Position numbers and translations under genes: made by a program. From Larix kaempferi (lineage: Eukaryota > Streptophyta > Pinopsida > Pinales > Pinaceae), in contig BSBM01000372.1 of NCBI GenBank assembly GCA_027924585.1, positions 33,970,001 through 34,034,000 of the forward strand: a DNA stretch of 64,000 bases. The letters run 5' to 3'. Positions 1 through 12,242 of the stretch are shown here, one piece after another. The notes under the pieces were generated by a model. The model was not told where the DNA came from. It saw only the letters and a list, made by a program, of their open reading frames with translations, and searched no databases. The stretch's first letter is position 1. Each line of letters begins with the position of its first letter.

Positions 1-1802
1 TCACCATTTTTCCTGCATTTTTCATGCCTAGGAGCTCGTTTTTGCATTAGATAGCAGCTGGGGGAGAAGGGCCACGATTTGGGACTGTTATGGAGGCCAT
101 TTTTGCCCCCGAATGTCCATGGACGTTTTGCTAAAAACAGATTTGGTTTCCCAGGGTTGTTCCCCATCTTCTAGTTTCGTTTTTGGGTTTCCCACGTTTT
201 TCTGAAGCTAATGAAAACCCCATCTTTGTGCATCTCACTGTAAAAACGTTTTATCATGACCAATAAGTGTAGTTCTGCTATTATGTGCATCCCAGTTTTG
301 TTTTGAACCTGTGAGAAAGATGTTCGGATATCCACATCATCTTTTTCAGGATCTTGCATGCAATTAGGGTTTGCATGCAAATTCTAGGGTTTGCATGCAT
401 TTTGCATGCATCCCAGTCACTAGGTTGATGCCTCCAGCACCTTAGCCACCTTATTCTATGACCCGGGAGCCACTTACTTCAGATTTTTATCCCTCCTAGT
501 CTGGAAGGCGCCCACTTCTCACCTACTGCCAGAGAAGGGTGCACTTCTTCACCTACCACTGCAGTTCCACTTCAGTTACATTCAGTTAGCTCCGATTCTC
601 CCTGATTTGAGGCTAGTTTCACTCCCGACTAACTGTTTCACTTCTGTTGGACCTCCAGATTGACTAGATGACTTGTTCTAACTTCAGTTAGCCTCCCATG
701 CGCCCCCCACTGAGCCTCCTTCCCTTAATTAGTGCTACACACTTCAGTTACACTTGTTACACTCAGTTAGACTCAGATTGACACCTGGATGACTGGTTCT
801 TGTGCATTGATGAGCACCACCGATTGATGATGAGGACTCCTAGTTGGAGTCAAGCTACTCCATTCAGTGATTCGAATGGCCTACTTAGTCAATTCAAATT
901 GCTCACTCACATTGTCAGATTGTATTGTAATTATTCACCCTTATTGGGATATTGAGCACTGCTGCATGTTTTGCACAGTTTTACACCATATTTTCTATGT
1001 TCATCTGTTGTGATTGATTTACTTGTTCATTAGATCTGCTGTGACTAATTTTACAAAAGAAACTTGGAGTGGTAGTGGACAGAATTGGCTTGATAAACCT
1101 AGTGAAGGGAGTAACCTCTCAAGAAGATCAAGAGGGCTTTGGCTAATTTTCTATGCACACCCTGAGAGCACTAGAAAGGAAGGTATGGCTTGAGGGACTG
1201 TGTGGCAGTGAAGAGAATACTTCCTTGTGTTGGGTGTGTAGGCATTGTGGGTGCCAAGCTGAATAGATCTGGGAGGGGTATCCATAGCTCTGTGGTTGAG
1301 CTCACTAGCTTAGCAATTCTTCCTTTCCATTTCCTAGCAGCATGATAAACCCAATTGTAGATTGGCTTGGATCATCTTGGTGTATGCTTGGCTATGTGTG
1401 AGTCTGTTGTTCCTTGATTCCTTATAGAGATTCATGCCCAGCTCGGGGGTGGCAGTGTGTTAAGATATTGATGAGCACAACTGGCCTATGGTTGGGTGGA
1501 ACGTTGCAGTTGCATAGCCAGTTGCTTGGGACTATTTTGTTATAAGATAAGTATTCTCCTGTGTTAATCTTGCAATTGTTATTCGATGAATATTTGAATG
1601 AATGATGGATGTGTTAAATGAATTTACTTCCGCTATGCTTTCAAATGTTTATGCATTTCCATATGTTCTTTCAATTACTTGAATGCTTAGTTAAAAGCTC
1701 CATTTTAACTTGAATGTTTGTTTCCTAAGTATGGGACTAGATGTGCACATTTACGGTCACGTCCTCTCTATCATACTGGTATGATAGGAGGGGGACGTTA
1801 CA
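1..1802 (+). repeat. Left LTR of the Tekay-like element (5' truncated by window)
   Basis: Positions 1-315 match 8297 onward and 1055-1802 match the end of the right LTR. The LTR ends GGGGACGTTACA at 1802, directly before the primer binding site. Its TG start lies left of the window. It carries about 740 bp (316-1054) that the right LTR lacks. Confidence 0.9.
316..1054. repeat. Segment present in left LTR but absent from right LTR
   Basis: The two LTRs align up to GAACCTGTGAG (315) and again from AAGAAACTTGGAGTGG (about 1055). The intervening 740 bp is absent on the right, where only a short CAAG joins the two sides. No terminal repeats, target duplication or coding frame is visible in it. 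Short AAAGA repeats at both edges favour a deletion in the right LTR over an insertion in the left one (inference). Confidence 0.65.
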
Positions 1803-1805
1803 TTT

Positions 1806-1817
1806 TGGTATCAGAGC
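1806..1817 (+). other. Primer binding site (tRNA-iMet)
   Basis: TGGTATCAGAGC begins 4 nt after the left LTR end. It is the complement of the 3' end of plant initiator methionine tRNA and marks the minus-strand priming site. Confidence 0.9.
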
Positions 1818-2039
1818 TGCTGGTTGCAGCATTGGGCCTCTATGGGCCAAATCCAATCAAAACCACTTGGGAAGGTTCCTTCCTAATCACCACAAATAGT
1901 AGCATAGGGCCTAAACTGGCTAAGTTGGATAGATTACAGAGGTGAGATCACCTCCTACTGAGCAGTAGTCATCACTGAAAGAAGGGAAGATTTCAAAAAT
2001 TTTCTTGAAAGTTTTTTGGAAATTTTTGTTTAAGTCTGT

Positions 2040-2690
2040 TTCGGGAAGAGTTCGGGAAATCGTTTCGAAATTTGCGGAAGAGTTCCGCTAACCGCCCCAA
2101 AACTGCAGAAGGAATTTTCTTCCAAAATTGCGGAAGGAATTTTCTTTCGAAATTTGCGGAAGGAATTCTCTTCCAAAACTGCGGAAGGATTCCGCGAGTT
2201 GTTCCGCAACGCAGAAGAATTCGGCGAATTGTTCCGAAACAACGAAATTTTTTTCTAAGTGTTCGGCGTCGAAAGGAAATTTTCGGAAGGAATTCTCTTC
2301 CAAAATTTGTGGAAGGAATTCCGAAATGTCTTCCGAAATTGCGGAAGAGTTCCGCGAACCATTCCGCAACTGTGGAAGGATTCCACGAATGGCTCCGCAA
2401 CTGCGGGAGCATTCGCCAAATCGTTCCGAAACTGCGGAAGGATTCCGTGAATGGCTCCGCAACTGCGGGAGCATTCGCCGAATCGTTCTGAAACTGCAGA
2501 AGGATTCCGTGAATGGCTCCTCAACTACGGGAGCATTCGCCGAATCGTTCCGAAATTGCGGAAGGATTCCGTGAATGGCTCCTCAACTACGGGAGCATTC
2601 GCCGAATCGTTCCGAAACTGCGGAAGGTTTCTGCGAATGGCTCCGCAACTGCAGAAGCGTTCGACGAACCGCCCTGCAACGACGACATGA
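2040..2690. repeat. Tandem repeat array, 62-bp unit, in retrotransposon leader
   Basis: Units starting AAGGATTCCGTGAATGGCTC recur at 2438, 2500, 2562 and, diverged, 2624, a period of 62 bp made of two related 31-bp halves. The upstream part (2040-2430) is a more diverged version with shorter spacing. Every half-unit carries TTCCG...CGGAA dyad arms. The array is open in several frames on both strands, but those frames only translate the repeat. Confidence 0.9.
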
Positions 2691-2695
2691 TTTGT

Positions 2696-2769
2696 AAAAA
2701 AAAAAAAAAAAAAAAATGAGGGCGCTGCCCTCGACCGGCCCTGCAGTGGCGAAGGGGGCAAGCCCCCTT
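2696..2769. other. A21 tract followed by two perfect hairpins
   Basis: A run of 21 A (2696-2716) is followed by GAGGGC-GCT-GCCCTC (2718-2732, 6-bp arms, 3-nt loop) and by an 8-bp-arm palindrome AAGGGGGC-AA-GCCCCCTT (2752-2769). They lie between the tandem array and gag, inside the genomic RNA leader. Function unknown. Confidence 0.85.
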
Positions 2770-2980
2770 GACCCCCTTTTGTTTTCCCCCTCGTATGTTG
2801 TTGATTGTGAAAAAAAAATTCTATGATCTGACAAATTGTCAATATGGCATTTTCCCACATGCATGAAGGTAAGTTATGAATTCTGAGAATATAATTCAGC
2901 TAACAATTGTGTAGATAAACACATTCTTGCAGAATCACAGTACACTAGGGAAACACTCTAGATAATACAGTTGGAAAGTT

Positions 2981-4110
2981 TTGGATATTGGTTGGGCCAA
3001 GAAAATAAACATCATGAATGATGCACAGGATCCCTATGAACCTGAGACAGATGCCATGGGGGAAAAGATACATGTTGAAAATGCTGAAACAGAATCTAAT
3101 GGGAGAAGAAATCAAGAGACTCCTCCAGGTATTGCAGCCACCATGAGAATCCTAAGGGTGGAGTTGCAAAGCCGTAGGGAAGATAATGAAAGGATGATTA
3201 AAGCTCAGGAAGAACAAAATCAGTTGAATGCAGCCATGCTACAGAGTTTGACAGACATCCAAAGGCAAATAAACTCTGGACATCAGACATCAAATCCAGA
3301 AAGGGGTGGGAGTAGCTCTAGAAGGAATTCCCATAAGAGGGCTAGTAGCTCAAGAAGAGTTTCTACAGATAGAACATATACTCCAGAAATCTCTTCAAAT
3401 GAATCCTCTGACTCTGAAGAATCCATTGAGGGTTCAAGCTCTTCATCCCACAAAAGCAAGAGGAAGAAGCACTACAAGAACAATTCACATGGGGAATTTA
3501 AGAAGGCAAAACCTCCTACATTTGATGAAGAGGTAAAGTCTGGTCAAGAAGCTAAAGATTGGCTTCTTGGGATGAGAAAATATTTCCAAGTCCAAGATTA
3601 CTGGGGAAATATGAAGGCAAGGGTAGCCATCTTCAACTTGAATGGAAGAGCATCTATATGGTGGGAACACACCAGGAAAGTGAAGAATATCAACGAAAGG
3701 AAGATCGTGTGGAAGCAGTTCAAGAAATACTTCAAGCAGAAGTACCTCTCCGATAGGTACTATGATGATCAGATCAAAGAGTTCCATGAGCTGAGATTGG
3801 GACAATTGACCATGGAGGAATATGCAAACAAGTTCTTGGAGCTGCTGAGGTATGTCAAGTACATTCAAGATGATAAGGTGAAAATTCAGCGTTTCCTAAG
3901 TGGACTGCCCCAGTCATATAAAGAAATGAGTTTGATGAACCTTGAACTTTAGAGGAGGCCATAAGAAAGGCCAAGTATTGCTTTGATCAAAACAGAAGCA
4001 AACCAGAATTCCATAAGGCATGGAGGGATAGGAAAAATGAAAAGTTTGATCAAAGGAAGAAGGGGTTCAAGCCTCCTCAATTCAAGAATCAGCAAAGGCA
4101 ACCATCATAG
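2981..4110 (+). pseudogene. Tekay-like gag (frameshifted)
   Basis: Structural capsid polyprotein of the Tekay-like element. The first frame runs 323 codons to TAG at 3950-3952. It has an acidic, Ser-rich N-terminal half (residues 1-165) and a retrotransposon gag domain from about residue 170, with motifs AKDWLLGMRKYFQ, WWEHTRKV and FLSGLPQSYK. The homology continues without a break in another frame from about 3946 (TLEEAIRKAKYCFDQN) to TAG at 4108. One lost or gained base near 3940 therefore splits gag. The second segment is in frame with pol, so gag and pol were probably one frame. The start at 2981 is the first ATG of the open frame; an ATG at 3014 is a possible alternative. Confidence 0.85.
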
Positions 4111-7100
4111 GTTGTGACTAAGCCAACTAGGATGATGGGAGACAAGCCAAGAGATCCAAAGGAGCAAAGAGAACCACTTCAATGTTGGGGTTCTGGAGGA
4201 GACCACATGCTTAGGAACTGTCCACATAGGAATAGGAATGCAAATCAAGTTCACAACATCCAAGGAGCTGGAACTGTGGGTCAAGCGGTGAGAGCAATAC
4301 CTAGAATCTATGCAGCACTAGACGACCGCCAGGAAGATCATCAGTCAACTGTGGTTGAAGTTGAAGGTAAGATTGATAAGCAATCTGTTTCTATTTTGAT
4401 TGATCTTGGATCTACTCACATTTATGTCACTCCTAGAATTGTTGAGATTTGTGCTTTTAAGAAATTAAGGCATAGTAAATCATGGTTAGTTCAACTAGCC
4501 ACTGGAACCAAGAGAAAAGTTAGTGAAATAGTAGAGAAATGTCCACTAGAGATGGATGGGATATTCACTTATGCAGATCTGAATATTTTTCCACTTAGTT
4601 CCTATGATATTCTCATGGGAATGGATTGGTTAGAAGCACACAGGGTTAAACTTGACTGTTACAATAAGAAATTTGAATGCATAGACGAAGAAGGAAACCC
4701 GAGGGTTGTAAAAGGCCTTCCAAAGGTGACTTTTGTTAGACAGATTTCAGCCATGCAACTGAAGAGGTTCTGTAGGAAGGGATGTCAATTGTATGCATCC
4801 CACATTGTAGAGGCAGTAGAGAATGAAACTCTGAAATTGGAGGACTATCAGGTATTGCAAGAATTCAGGGATGTTTTTCCTGATGAGATTCCAGGACTCC
4901 CTCCAAAGAGAGACATTGACTTTACCATTGAGCTTGTTCCAGGAGCGACACCAGTGTCTAAGACACCCTATAGGATGAGTACACCGGAATTGCTAGAATT
5001 GAAGATGCAATTACAAGAGTTGCTAGAAAAGAAATATATTAGGCCAAGTGTGTCCCCGTGGGGAGCACCTGTTCTATTTGTGAAAAAGAAAGATGGAACA
5101 ATCAGGTTATGTATTGACTACAGGCAGTTGAACAAAGTCACTGTGAAGAACAAATACCCATTGGCCCGAATTGATGACCTTTTTGACCAAATGAGAGGAG
5201 CAAAAGTATTTTCAAAGATTGACTTGAGGTTTGGTTACCATCAGGTAAGAATCAAAGAAGAAGATATTCATAAGACATCTTTTAGAACGAGGTATGGACA
5301 CTATGAGTTTGTAGTGGTACCATTCGGTCTCACGAATGCACCAGCTACATTCATGTGTCTCATGAATAATGTTTTTATCAAGTATTTGGACAAGTTTGTT
5401 CTTGTATTCCTAGACGACATTCTCATCTATTCTAAGAATGAAGAAGAACATGAAGAACATTTGAGAATGACAATGCAATTACTAAGGGAGCATAAGCTGT
5501 ATGCAAAGTTGAGCAAATGTGACTTTTATAAAGACAGAATTCATTATTTGGGTCACATCATCTCCGACGAAGGAATATCTGTAGACCCTGAGAAGATTGA
5601 AGCCATTATGAATTGGCCCACTCCAAGGAATGTGACTGATGTGAGATCTTTTATGGGCCTTGCTGGTTACTACAGGAGGTTTATAGAAGGATTCTCCAAG
5701 GTTGCAAACCCGATCACTTCTTTGCAAAAGAAGGGGATAAAGTTTGAATGGTCACCAAGATGTGAGAAAAGTTTTCAACGATTGAAAAATCTTCTTACAA
5801 GTGCACCAATTTTGAAGATTGCAGACCCGGAAAAAGACTTTGTGGTATGTACCGATGCATGTAATCAAGGACTTGGAGGAGTTCTTATGCAAGACAACCA
5901 CGTGATATGCTATGAGTCAAGAAAGTTGAAGGAGCATGAGAAGAACTATGCTACTCATGATATAGAACTTGCAGCCATAGTACACGCTTTAAAGATGTGG
6001 AGGCATTACTTAATGGGAAGAAAATTTGAGTTAAGGACAGACCATTGTGGTATGAAATACTTGTTTGATCAGCCAACTTTAAATGCTAGGCAAGCTAGAT
6101 GGTTGGAATTTTTGTGTGAATTTGATTTTGAAATCAAACACATAAAAGGGAAAGAAAAAAAGGTGGCTGATGCACTCAACAGGAAGGTAAATGAAATGTA
6201 TGCAGCAGCACTTAGTACTTGCCAACTAGATTTGAGACAGCAGATTGTTAACTATATTATTGAAGATGAAGTGTACGTGCATATAAAGGACAAATTGCAG
6301 CAGAAAGACCTTGGAAAGAAGTATGAAGGCTATCATTTGGAAGAAGGTGGACTTCTTACTTATAAGAATAGAGTCTATATTCCAAATGCGGCAGACTTGA
6401 GGAGGATTGTTATGGATGAAATCCATAAATCTCCATACTCTGGTCACCCAAGATATCAGAAAACAATTGCTACAGCAAGAAAATATTATTTCTGTCCAGG
6501 GATGAAGAAGGATGTCGCTGAATACATCTCTAAGTGCATGGAATGTCAGCAGGTGAAGGTTGAACACCAACACCCCGCAGGTTTATTGTACCCAGTGCCA
6601 ATTCCAGAATGGAAATGGGAAATAATTTCCATGGATTTTATTACAGGATTGCCAATGACTAAGAGACAACATGATTCCCTCATGGTCGTGGTGGACAAGT
6701 TAACAAAGGCAACACATTTTATACCGGTTAAGTCCACATATAAAACCGATGCCATTGCAAATATTTTCATGAAGGAAATTTTCAGATTACATGGGTTGCC
6801 TAAGGCAATAATTTTTGACAGGGATACCAAGTTCACTTCCAATTTTTGGAAAGGTCTCTTTGCAGATTTGGGTACACAGCTAATCTTTAGTACCGCATAC
6901 CATCCTCAAACAAATGGGCAAACAGAAAGAGTAAATCAGGTGCTTGAAGACATGCTCCGCATGTATGTAATGGAAAAACCATCCAAGTGGGAGGATTATC
7001 TACACTTGGTAGAATTTGCATATAACCATGGGCAACAAGCAACGTTGGAAATGAGTCCTTATGAGGCTTTGTACGGCAGAAGGTGTAGGACACCAGTGAC

Positions 7101-7680
7101 TTGGGACAATCCAGTGAACAAAATTGTACTTGGGCCGGAATTGCTCAAGGAAATGGAGCAAGAAGTTGCCAAGATCAGACAGAATTTAAAAGTAGCCCAG
7201 GATAGATAGAAAAGCTATGTAGATAAACATAGAGTGCATAGGGAATTCAATGTTGGGGATCATGTGTATCTTAGAGTGAGATCAAGAAAGAGTTCCTTGA
7301 AGCTTGGGATTTGTGCCAAGCTATCACCTAGATATTGTGGGCCATTTGAAGTGCTTGAAAGAATAGGGCCAGTTGCATATAGACTTGCATTGCCTGCTAG
7401 CACTAAAACTCATAATGTTTTTCATGTCTCTTTGCTTAAGAAATATGTACATGATCCTAACCATGTGATTAATTGGGATGTGATCCAGGTGGAACCCGAG
7501 GGAGAATTCCAAACCGATCCATTGCACATCCTAGACAAGAAGGTAACATTGCTTCGGAACCGATCCATCAGATAGGTAAAGGTGCAATGGAAGCACTACG
7601 GTCCCGATGATGCTACATGGGAGCTGGAGGATGCCATGAGGGTGGCATATCCATTTTTGTTCAATTTTGATGAGCACTGA
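4111..7680 (+). pseudogene. Tekay-like pol: protease, RT, RNase H, integrase, chromodomain
   Basis: One frame from 4111 to TGA at 7678-7680, interrupted only by TAG at 7207 and 7573. Residues are counted from 4114. A degraded zinc knuckle ([13 protein letters not shown], second Cys replaced by Ser) lies near 24-36. The aspartic protease site reads DLGSTH (97-102) where relatives have DSG. RT has the FLDD active site near 431. RNase H starts near [10 protein letters not shown] (about 579). Integrase keeps its HHCC finger and all three catalytic acids (D about 840, D about 905, E in QTERVNQ about 937). After the first TAG come the GPF-type tail (LSPRYCGPFEVLERIG) and a chromodomain-like end. 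Both TAGs fall where relatives carry Gln. Confidence 0.92.
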
Positions 7681-7695
7681 GGACAGTGCTAATGT

Positions 7696-7713
7696 AAGGG
7701 GAGGGGAATGCAA
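7696..7713 (+). other. Polypurine tract of Tekay-like element
   Basis: The purine-rich AAGGGGAGGGGAATGCAA directly precedes the right LTR start (TGTCCCC). It is the expected plus-strand primer site. Confidence 0.8.
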
Positions 7714-9358
7714 TGTCCCCATTTGACCCCCTTTGTATTAAATCGTAAATGATGTAAATATTGTAATTTAATCATGGCGAGGAGCTCAAGGCCAAGGCCC
7801 CACCATTGATTTAGCGTTTTATGTATCGACAATTAGAAATAGATGCCTATGGTTCTTATGCTAGATAGGCACAATGTAAATGAGACATCATGTAAATACA
7901 AATTTTAATGAAAAATACCCACAACTAGCTATGCAAAGCAACAAAGAGATGGGGGCATGATTCTACAAGGAATAGGGAGGGAAATTATTCAAACCCTTGA
8001 GCCAATGGTGTTGATCCATGTGTCAATGAGAAAACCCATAAACCACCAACTACCCATTTTGGGTTATGGACCCAATCATTTAATTCTTCCAAGAGTTGGT
8101 TGAGGCAGTTAATGCCTTGGGAATGAAGAGGTATGGCAGTCAATTTCGTGCATGGGCAAGCCATCAACCTGGAAAATCGTGTTTTGTCTCCTGGGGCAAG
8201 AAAACACCCACAAAATGGTGCCCAAAGCCATTCTGAACAGTCAGCCTCTCCTCTCTCACACAGTCTAAACTACTGGGCCTTTTCCCATCATGTTTTTCAC
8301 CATTTTTCCTGCATTTTTCATGCCTGGGAGCTCGTTTTTGCATTAGACAACAGCTGGGGGAGAAGGGCCACGATTTGGGACTGTTATGGAGGCCGTTTTT
8401 GCCCCCGAATGTCCATGGACGTTTTGCTAAAAACGGATTTGGTTTCCCAGGGTTGTTCCCCATCTTCTAGTTTCGTTTTTGGGTTTCCCACATTTTTCTG
8501 AAGCTAATGAAAACCCCATCTTTGGGCATCTCACTGTAAAAACGTTTTATCATGACCAATAAGTGTAGTTCTGCTGTTATGTGCATCCCAGTTTTGTTTT
8601 GAACCTGTGAGCAAGAAACTTGGAGTGGTAGTGGACAAAATTGGCTTGATAAACCTAGTGAAGGGAGTAACCTCTCAAGAAGATCAAGAGGGATTTGGCT
8701 ACTTTTCTATGCACACCATGAGAGCACTAGAAAGGAAGGTATGGCTTGAGGGACTGTGTGGCAATAAAGAGAATACTTCCTTGTGTTGGGTGTGTAGGCA
8801 TTGTGGGTGCCAAGCTGAATAGATCTGGGAGGGGTATCCATAGCTCTGTGGTTGAGCTCACTAGCTTAGCAATTCTTCCTTGCCATTTCCTAGCAGCTTG
8901 ATAAACCCAATTGTAGATTGGCTTGGCTCATCTTGGTGTATGCTTGACTATGTGTGAGTCTGCTGTTCCCTAATTCCTTGTAGAGATTCATGCCCAGCTC
9001 GGGGGTGGCAGTGTGTTAAGATATTGATGAGAACAACTAGCCTATGGTTGGGTGGAACGTTACAGTTGCATAGCCAGTTGCTTGGGACTATTTTGTTATA
9101 AGATAAGTATTCTCCTGTGTTAATCTTGCAATTGTTATTCGATGAATATTTGAATGAATGATGGATGTGTTAAATGAATTTACTTCCGCTGTGCTTTCAA
9201 ATGTTTATGCATTTCCATATGTTCTTTCAATTACTTGAATGCTTAGTTAAAAGCTCCATTTTAACTTGAATGTTTGTTTCCTAAGTATGGGACTAGATGT
9301 CCGCATTTAGGGTCACGTCCTCTCTATCATACTGGTATGATAGTATGGGGACGTTACA
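7714..9358 (+). repeat. Right LTR of the Tekay-like element
   Basis: The LTR starts TGTCCCCATTTG and ends GGGGACGTTACA, so TGTCCCC/GGGGACG forms the short terminal inverted repeat. It aligns with the left LTR except for the 740-bp difference. The adjacent ATCCT (9359-9363) is the predicted 5-bp target duplication; its partner lies outside the window. A 71-codon open frame at 8607-8822 is broken in the left LTR and is not considered a gene. Confidence 0.92.
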
Positions 9359-10730
9359 ATCCTTATCAAATAACTTAAGGGTTTGTAGAACTGCATCCAC
9401 CAAGACTGACCTTTCAATCACTGAACAAGGCTCTTCAAAAAATATACGAGGAAAGAGTTTGATAGTGTGGAGTTGGTCCTCCAAATTTGAGACAGAATTA
9501 GACTTGTAAATCCCTTTGAAATGCTTAACAATGACATCTTTCAGATTCTGAGGGTCATATATCAACTGACCCTGTTCCCCCACCATCTCCCAAATAGAGT
9601 TAGTGATTCTCCGGTGGTTAGCGAATCTGTGAAAAAATTTAGTATTGTTGTTCCCAGCCTTTAGCCAGATAGCCTGACTCTTCTGATGCCAGGTTCCCTC
9701 CTGTATCTCCAACAGGTGTTTCTTTTCCCCTTCCAAAATTTTTAAACGATCCAAACAATACGCAGAAAACATCCCTTCATCAGTTGAGGTTGAGAGAGTT
9801 TTGATTTTAGAATCGATGTCCAAAAGTATTTTCTTGTTGGATACCTTCTTATATTTCTCCCATCTAATGACCTCCTTACAGAGAAGAGTAAGATGGGCCG
9901 TTAAACAATATACAGGAGATCCATGAACAATATTGCAGCTCGAATGCCAGAAATCCTAGACTAGCTTGCAGAAGGAGTCATCACCGAGCCACACAGGATT
10001 AAACTTGAAAGGGAAACGCTGGAAACAATGCTAAAAATCAACCTGTGGTGAAATAAATTTATGATCATAGTGGCCCATCGAGTAATACCACGAATGAAAC
10101 TTACCAAACGAAGAGCAAAGAGAATCGCCCATGAAAAAACGATCGAGCCTTTTTGCAATGCCAGCCTTTCCAGCTCTAACATTGGACCAAGTAGGAGCGA
10201 GATTGTGAGGGACCACTTCCACCAAATTGGCATCATCAATAATATTAAGCAAAAACTCTGCTAAGGGGTCCAAAGGCCTACCAACACCCCAAACCTTCGA
10301 GGCCAATAAAGTAAAATTTAAATCCCCGCCGATAGTAAGATTAGGAGCATTTAGCACCACTAGAAAAAATACGCTCCCAAAAAGGTCTTCTGTCATTGTA
10401 AGGGGCATACATGTTGATAATACGAACACACCGGTCGAAACCGAGTAGTTTACCTTCAATATCAATTCTTGCGCAAGTGTGGAAAGCCCGCATATGAGCA
10501 ACTTCAGGGTTCCATGCAGTGAGAGTACCCCCGGATAACCCAGAAGCATCCAAAACACATGCACACCACCCTAGCATAATACAGAGAAAAAATTGGAGGG
10601 CATCAAGAGTGGATAACATGGTCTCTTGAATCAATAAGATGGAAGGTTTGTGTGGATCAATAAAATATTTAATGGCAGCTCGCTTGGGGTTGCTACAAAT
10701 CCCACGAGCGTTTAAGGAAGAAATGATCAT
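9359..10730 (-). pseudogene. LINE ORF2 fragment: APE-type endonuclease and linker
   Basis: It begins MIISSLNARGICSNP at 10730. The apurinic-endonuclease signature motifs are visible in order: SLNARG (Asn), LIQET (Glu), INMYAP, GGDLNF (Asp), LDRFF, and a weakened GHYDH near 10060. The frame shifts near 10370, where homology moves to a second frame (to about 10031), and shifts again before 9823. The last segment (9823-9359) has the LINE linker motifs WLKAGNNNTKFFHRFANHRR and ends at the LTR junction. The RT domain is absent from the window. The product would nick target DNA in target-primed reverse transcription; this copy cannot be functional. Confidence 0.88.
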
Positions 10731-12242
10731 TGAGGCACCAGATTTAAGGCCGCAATGTCTCTAAGGGCCGAATAGGTGGCTGAGTGTGACACATAAAGAG
10801 AGGGGGACCTTTGTAAACCCTTATCAAACATAGATTTTACAATAGGATTCACATACTTCGGAGTGATGACTTCCTTCCATACTTTTCCTTTAGAATTCCT
10901 ACGAGGCTTCTGAATGGTAACATTATATTTCCTAATAGAGGAGATAGGAAGAGTATCAAAGTCACCAGAAGCTCGAGACGAGTAGATAGGGAGTGGGTGG
11001 TTAGAGCTCGGAACAAGTCCGACGGCATGGAATCACACATAGGGATACTGTCATGATCAGGTATGGAGGAAGGAGAGAGATGTATGCCCAGAAGGGGATC
11101 AACGGGGGGAGAGAGGGCCGCAGTGGGATTGTCGTCCAGCCTAGGGATAAGTTCCCGTTGAAGGTGAGAGGGTGAACCCATAGGGGAGCAAGGAACCGAT
11201 AAGGAACTGGAAAGGAACCAACAGTAAGGGTAGGAGAGGATAAAAAAGCACTCGATGGGGTGAGGGAATTCAAAATATCCTGAACAAGAATGAATTTACA
11301 TAAAGTAGGAAGAATTTTAAGAAACATACCCAAAAAATCCTACGCAGAAGGTAAATCCAAATGCATAAGGAAACGGAAGGAATCTTCGCAGCATTTGACC
11401 TCCGAAGTGGAAATAGGTGCAAACCCATGCATAGGAGAAGCATGATTCAATGAACATTGATCCTTAGAATGACCAGTTTCTTTATAGCAAAAACAACGAA
11501 AAGGGACTCGCAAATAGTCTAGCTTCTGCACAAAAGAACCACCATCCCAAACTATTTCCAGGTCCTCATGTGAACCCTCCTCACAGTCGATGTCGACCAA
11601 CATCCGAGGAGAGATTCTATCAACCCCAACTAGGGTTTCATCTTCAATAAGAATAAACCTACCGATGGTATTGGCAACCTCCATAAAACCCTTGAAATTC
11701 CAACACTGCAAAGGATAGTCGGGCAATATGACCCACAGGTGTCGATGCTTGAGAACGACCTTCTGTGGGTCGAAAGAAGGATACCACCGAGATAAAACCA
11801 GGGAACCCTTCCCCAACACCCAATAACCTTGCTTGAACGTCAACCAGTCTTCCTCCGAGAGAAAGAGGAATAGAATCCACCCATTTGAAAGCATCATAAT
11901 CCGAGGGATGTTCACAATATGACTCTTCCATTTGTTACGAACCCATGAAACAATATTAGTCCTGTTTAGTTTAAGGTATTCAAATTTCCCGATGAGGGCA
12001 CGTTGGCTAAGGGCCGAAGCCATGTCAAATGTTACGTCATTCCCTAGCACACATAAAGGACACCCCTTTTTGACCTTCTCGAAACGAAGCTTCGGCAGGA
12101 CAGGCGCCGGAGTGTCCAAATCAACCCTGACATGGTCTTGCAAAGTAGGGTTTTCCTTAGGAATGTCCGAACGTGAAAAAAACCCCACAGACCCTCGAGA
12201 AGCCCGTGACTTAGGATAAATCAGCCAAGCCTCAACATCCAT
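10731..12242 (-). pseudogene. LINE ORF1: DUF4283-like RNA-binding protein with CCHC knuckle
   Basis: The clear part is a 300-codon frame, 12242-11340. Residues about 75-200 match the plant LINE ORF1 DUF4283 domain (SQRALIGKF, WILFLFLSEEDW, GYWVLGKGSLVLSRWYP, LWVILPDYPLQCW). A CCHC_4-type knuckle follows near residue 250 (CFCYKETGHSKDQC), in which the second zinc Cys is replaced by Tyr. Downstream of the stop (11339-10731) the sequence is a Pro/Ser-rich, frame-broken tail typical of ORF1 C-termini, with a basic segment near 10910-10860. ORF1 proteins coat LINE RNA. Start choice is uncertain because the frame may open slightly upstream. Confidence 0.8.

Larger units (their letters stand above)
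1..9358 (+). mobile_element. Tekay/Del-like Ty3/gypsy chromovirus, 5' end outside window
   Basis: LTR retrotransposon with the order LTR, tRNA-iMet primer site, leader with tandem repeats, gag, protease-RT-RNase H-integrase-chromodomain, polypurine tract, LTR. The gag and pol motifs, the long LTR (1645 bp for the right copy) and a C-terminal chromodomain-like segment (VKVQWKHYGPDDATWE) place it with Tekay/Del chromoviruses (family knowledge). The LTRs differ by roughly 3% where they align (by eye). It is dead: gag has a frameshift and the pol frame has three TAG codons. It inserted into a LINE, so the missing left flank should be the rest of that LINE. Confidence 0.9.

Noticed and set aside
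2040-2690. CRISPR-like array
   Set aside because: Repeats are contiguous without unique spacers, in a eukaryotic retrotransposon leader.
2072-2860. Overlapping open frames of 60-148 codons on both strands
   Set aside because: They translate the 62-bp tandem array in several frames; open because of composition, not coding.
8133-8822. Small genes in the right Tekay-like LTR
   Set aside because: Corresponding frames in the left LTR carry stops or frameshifts.
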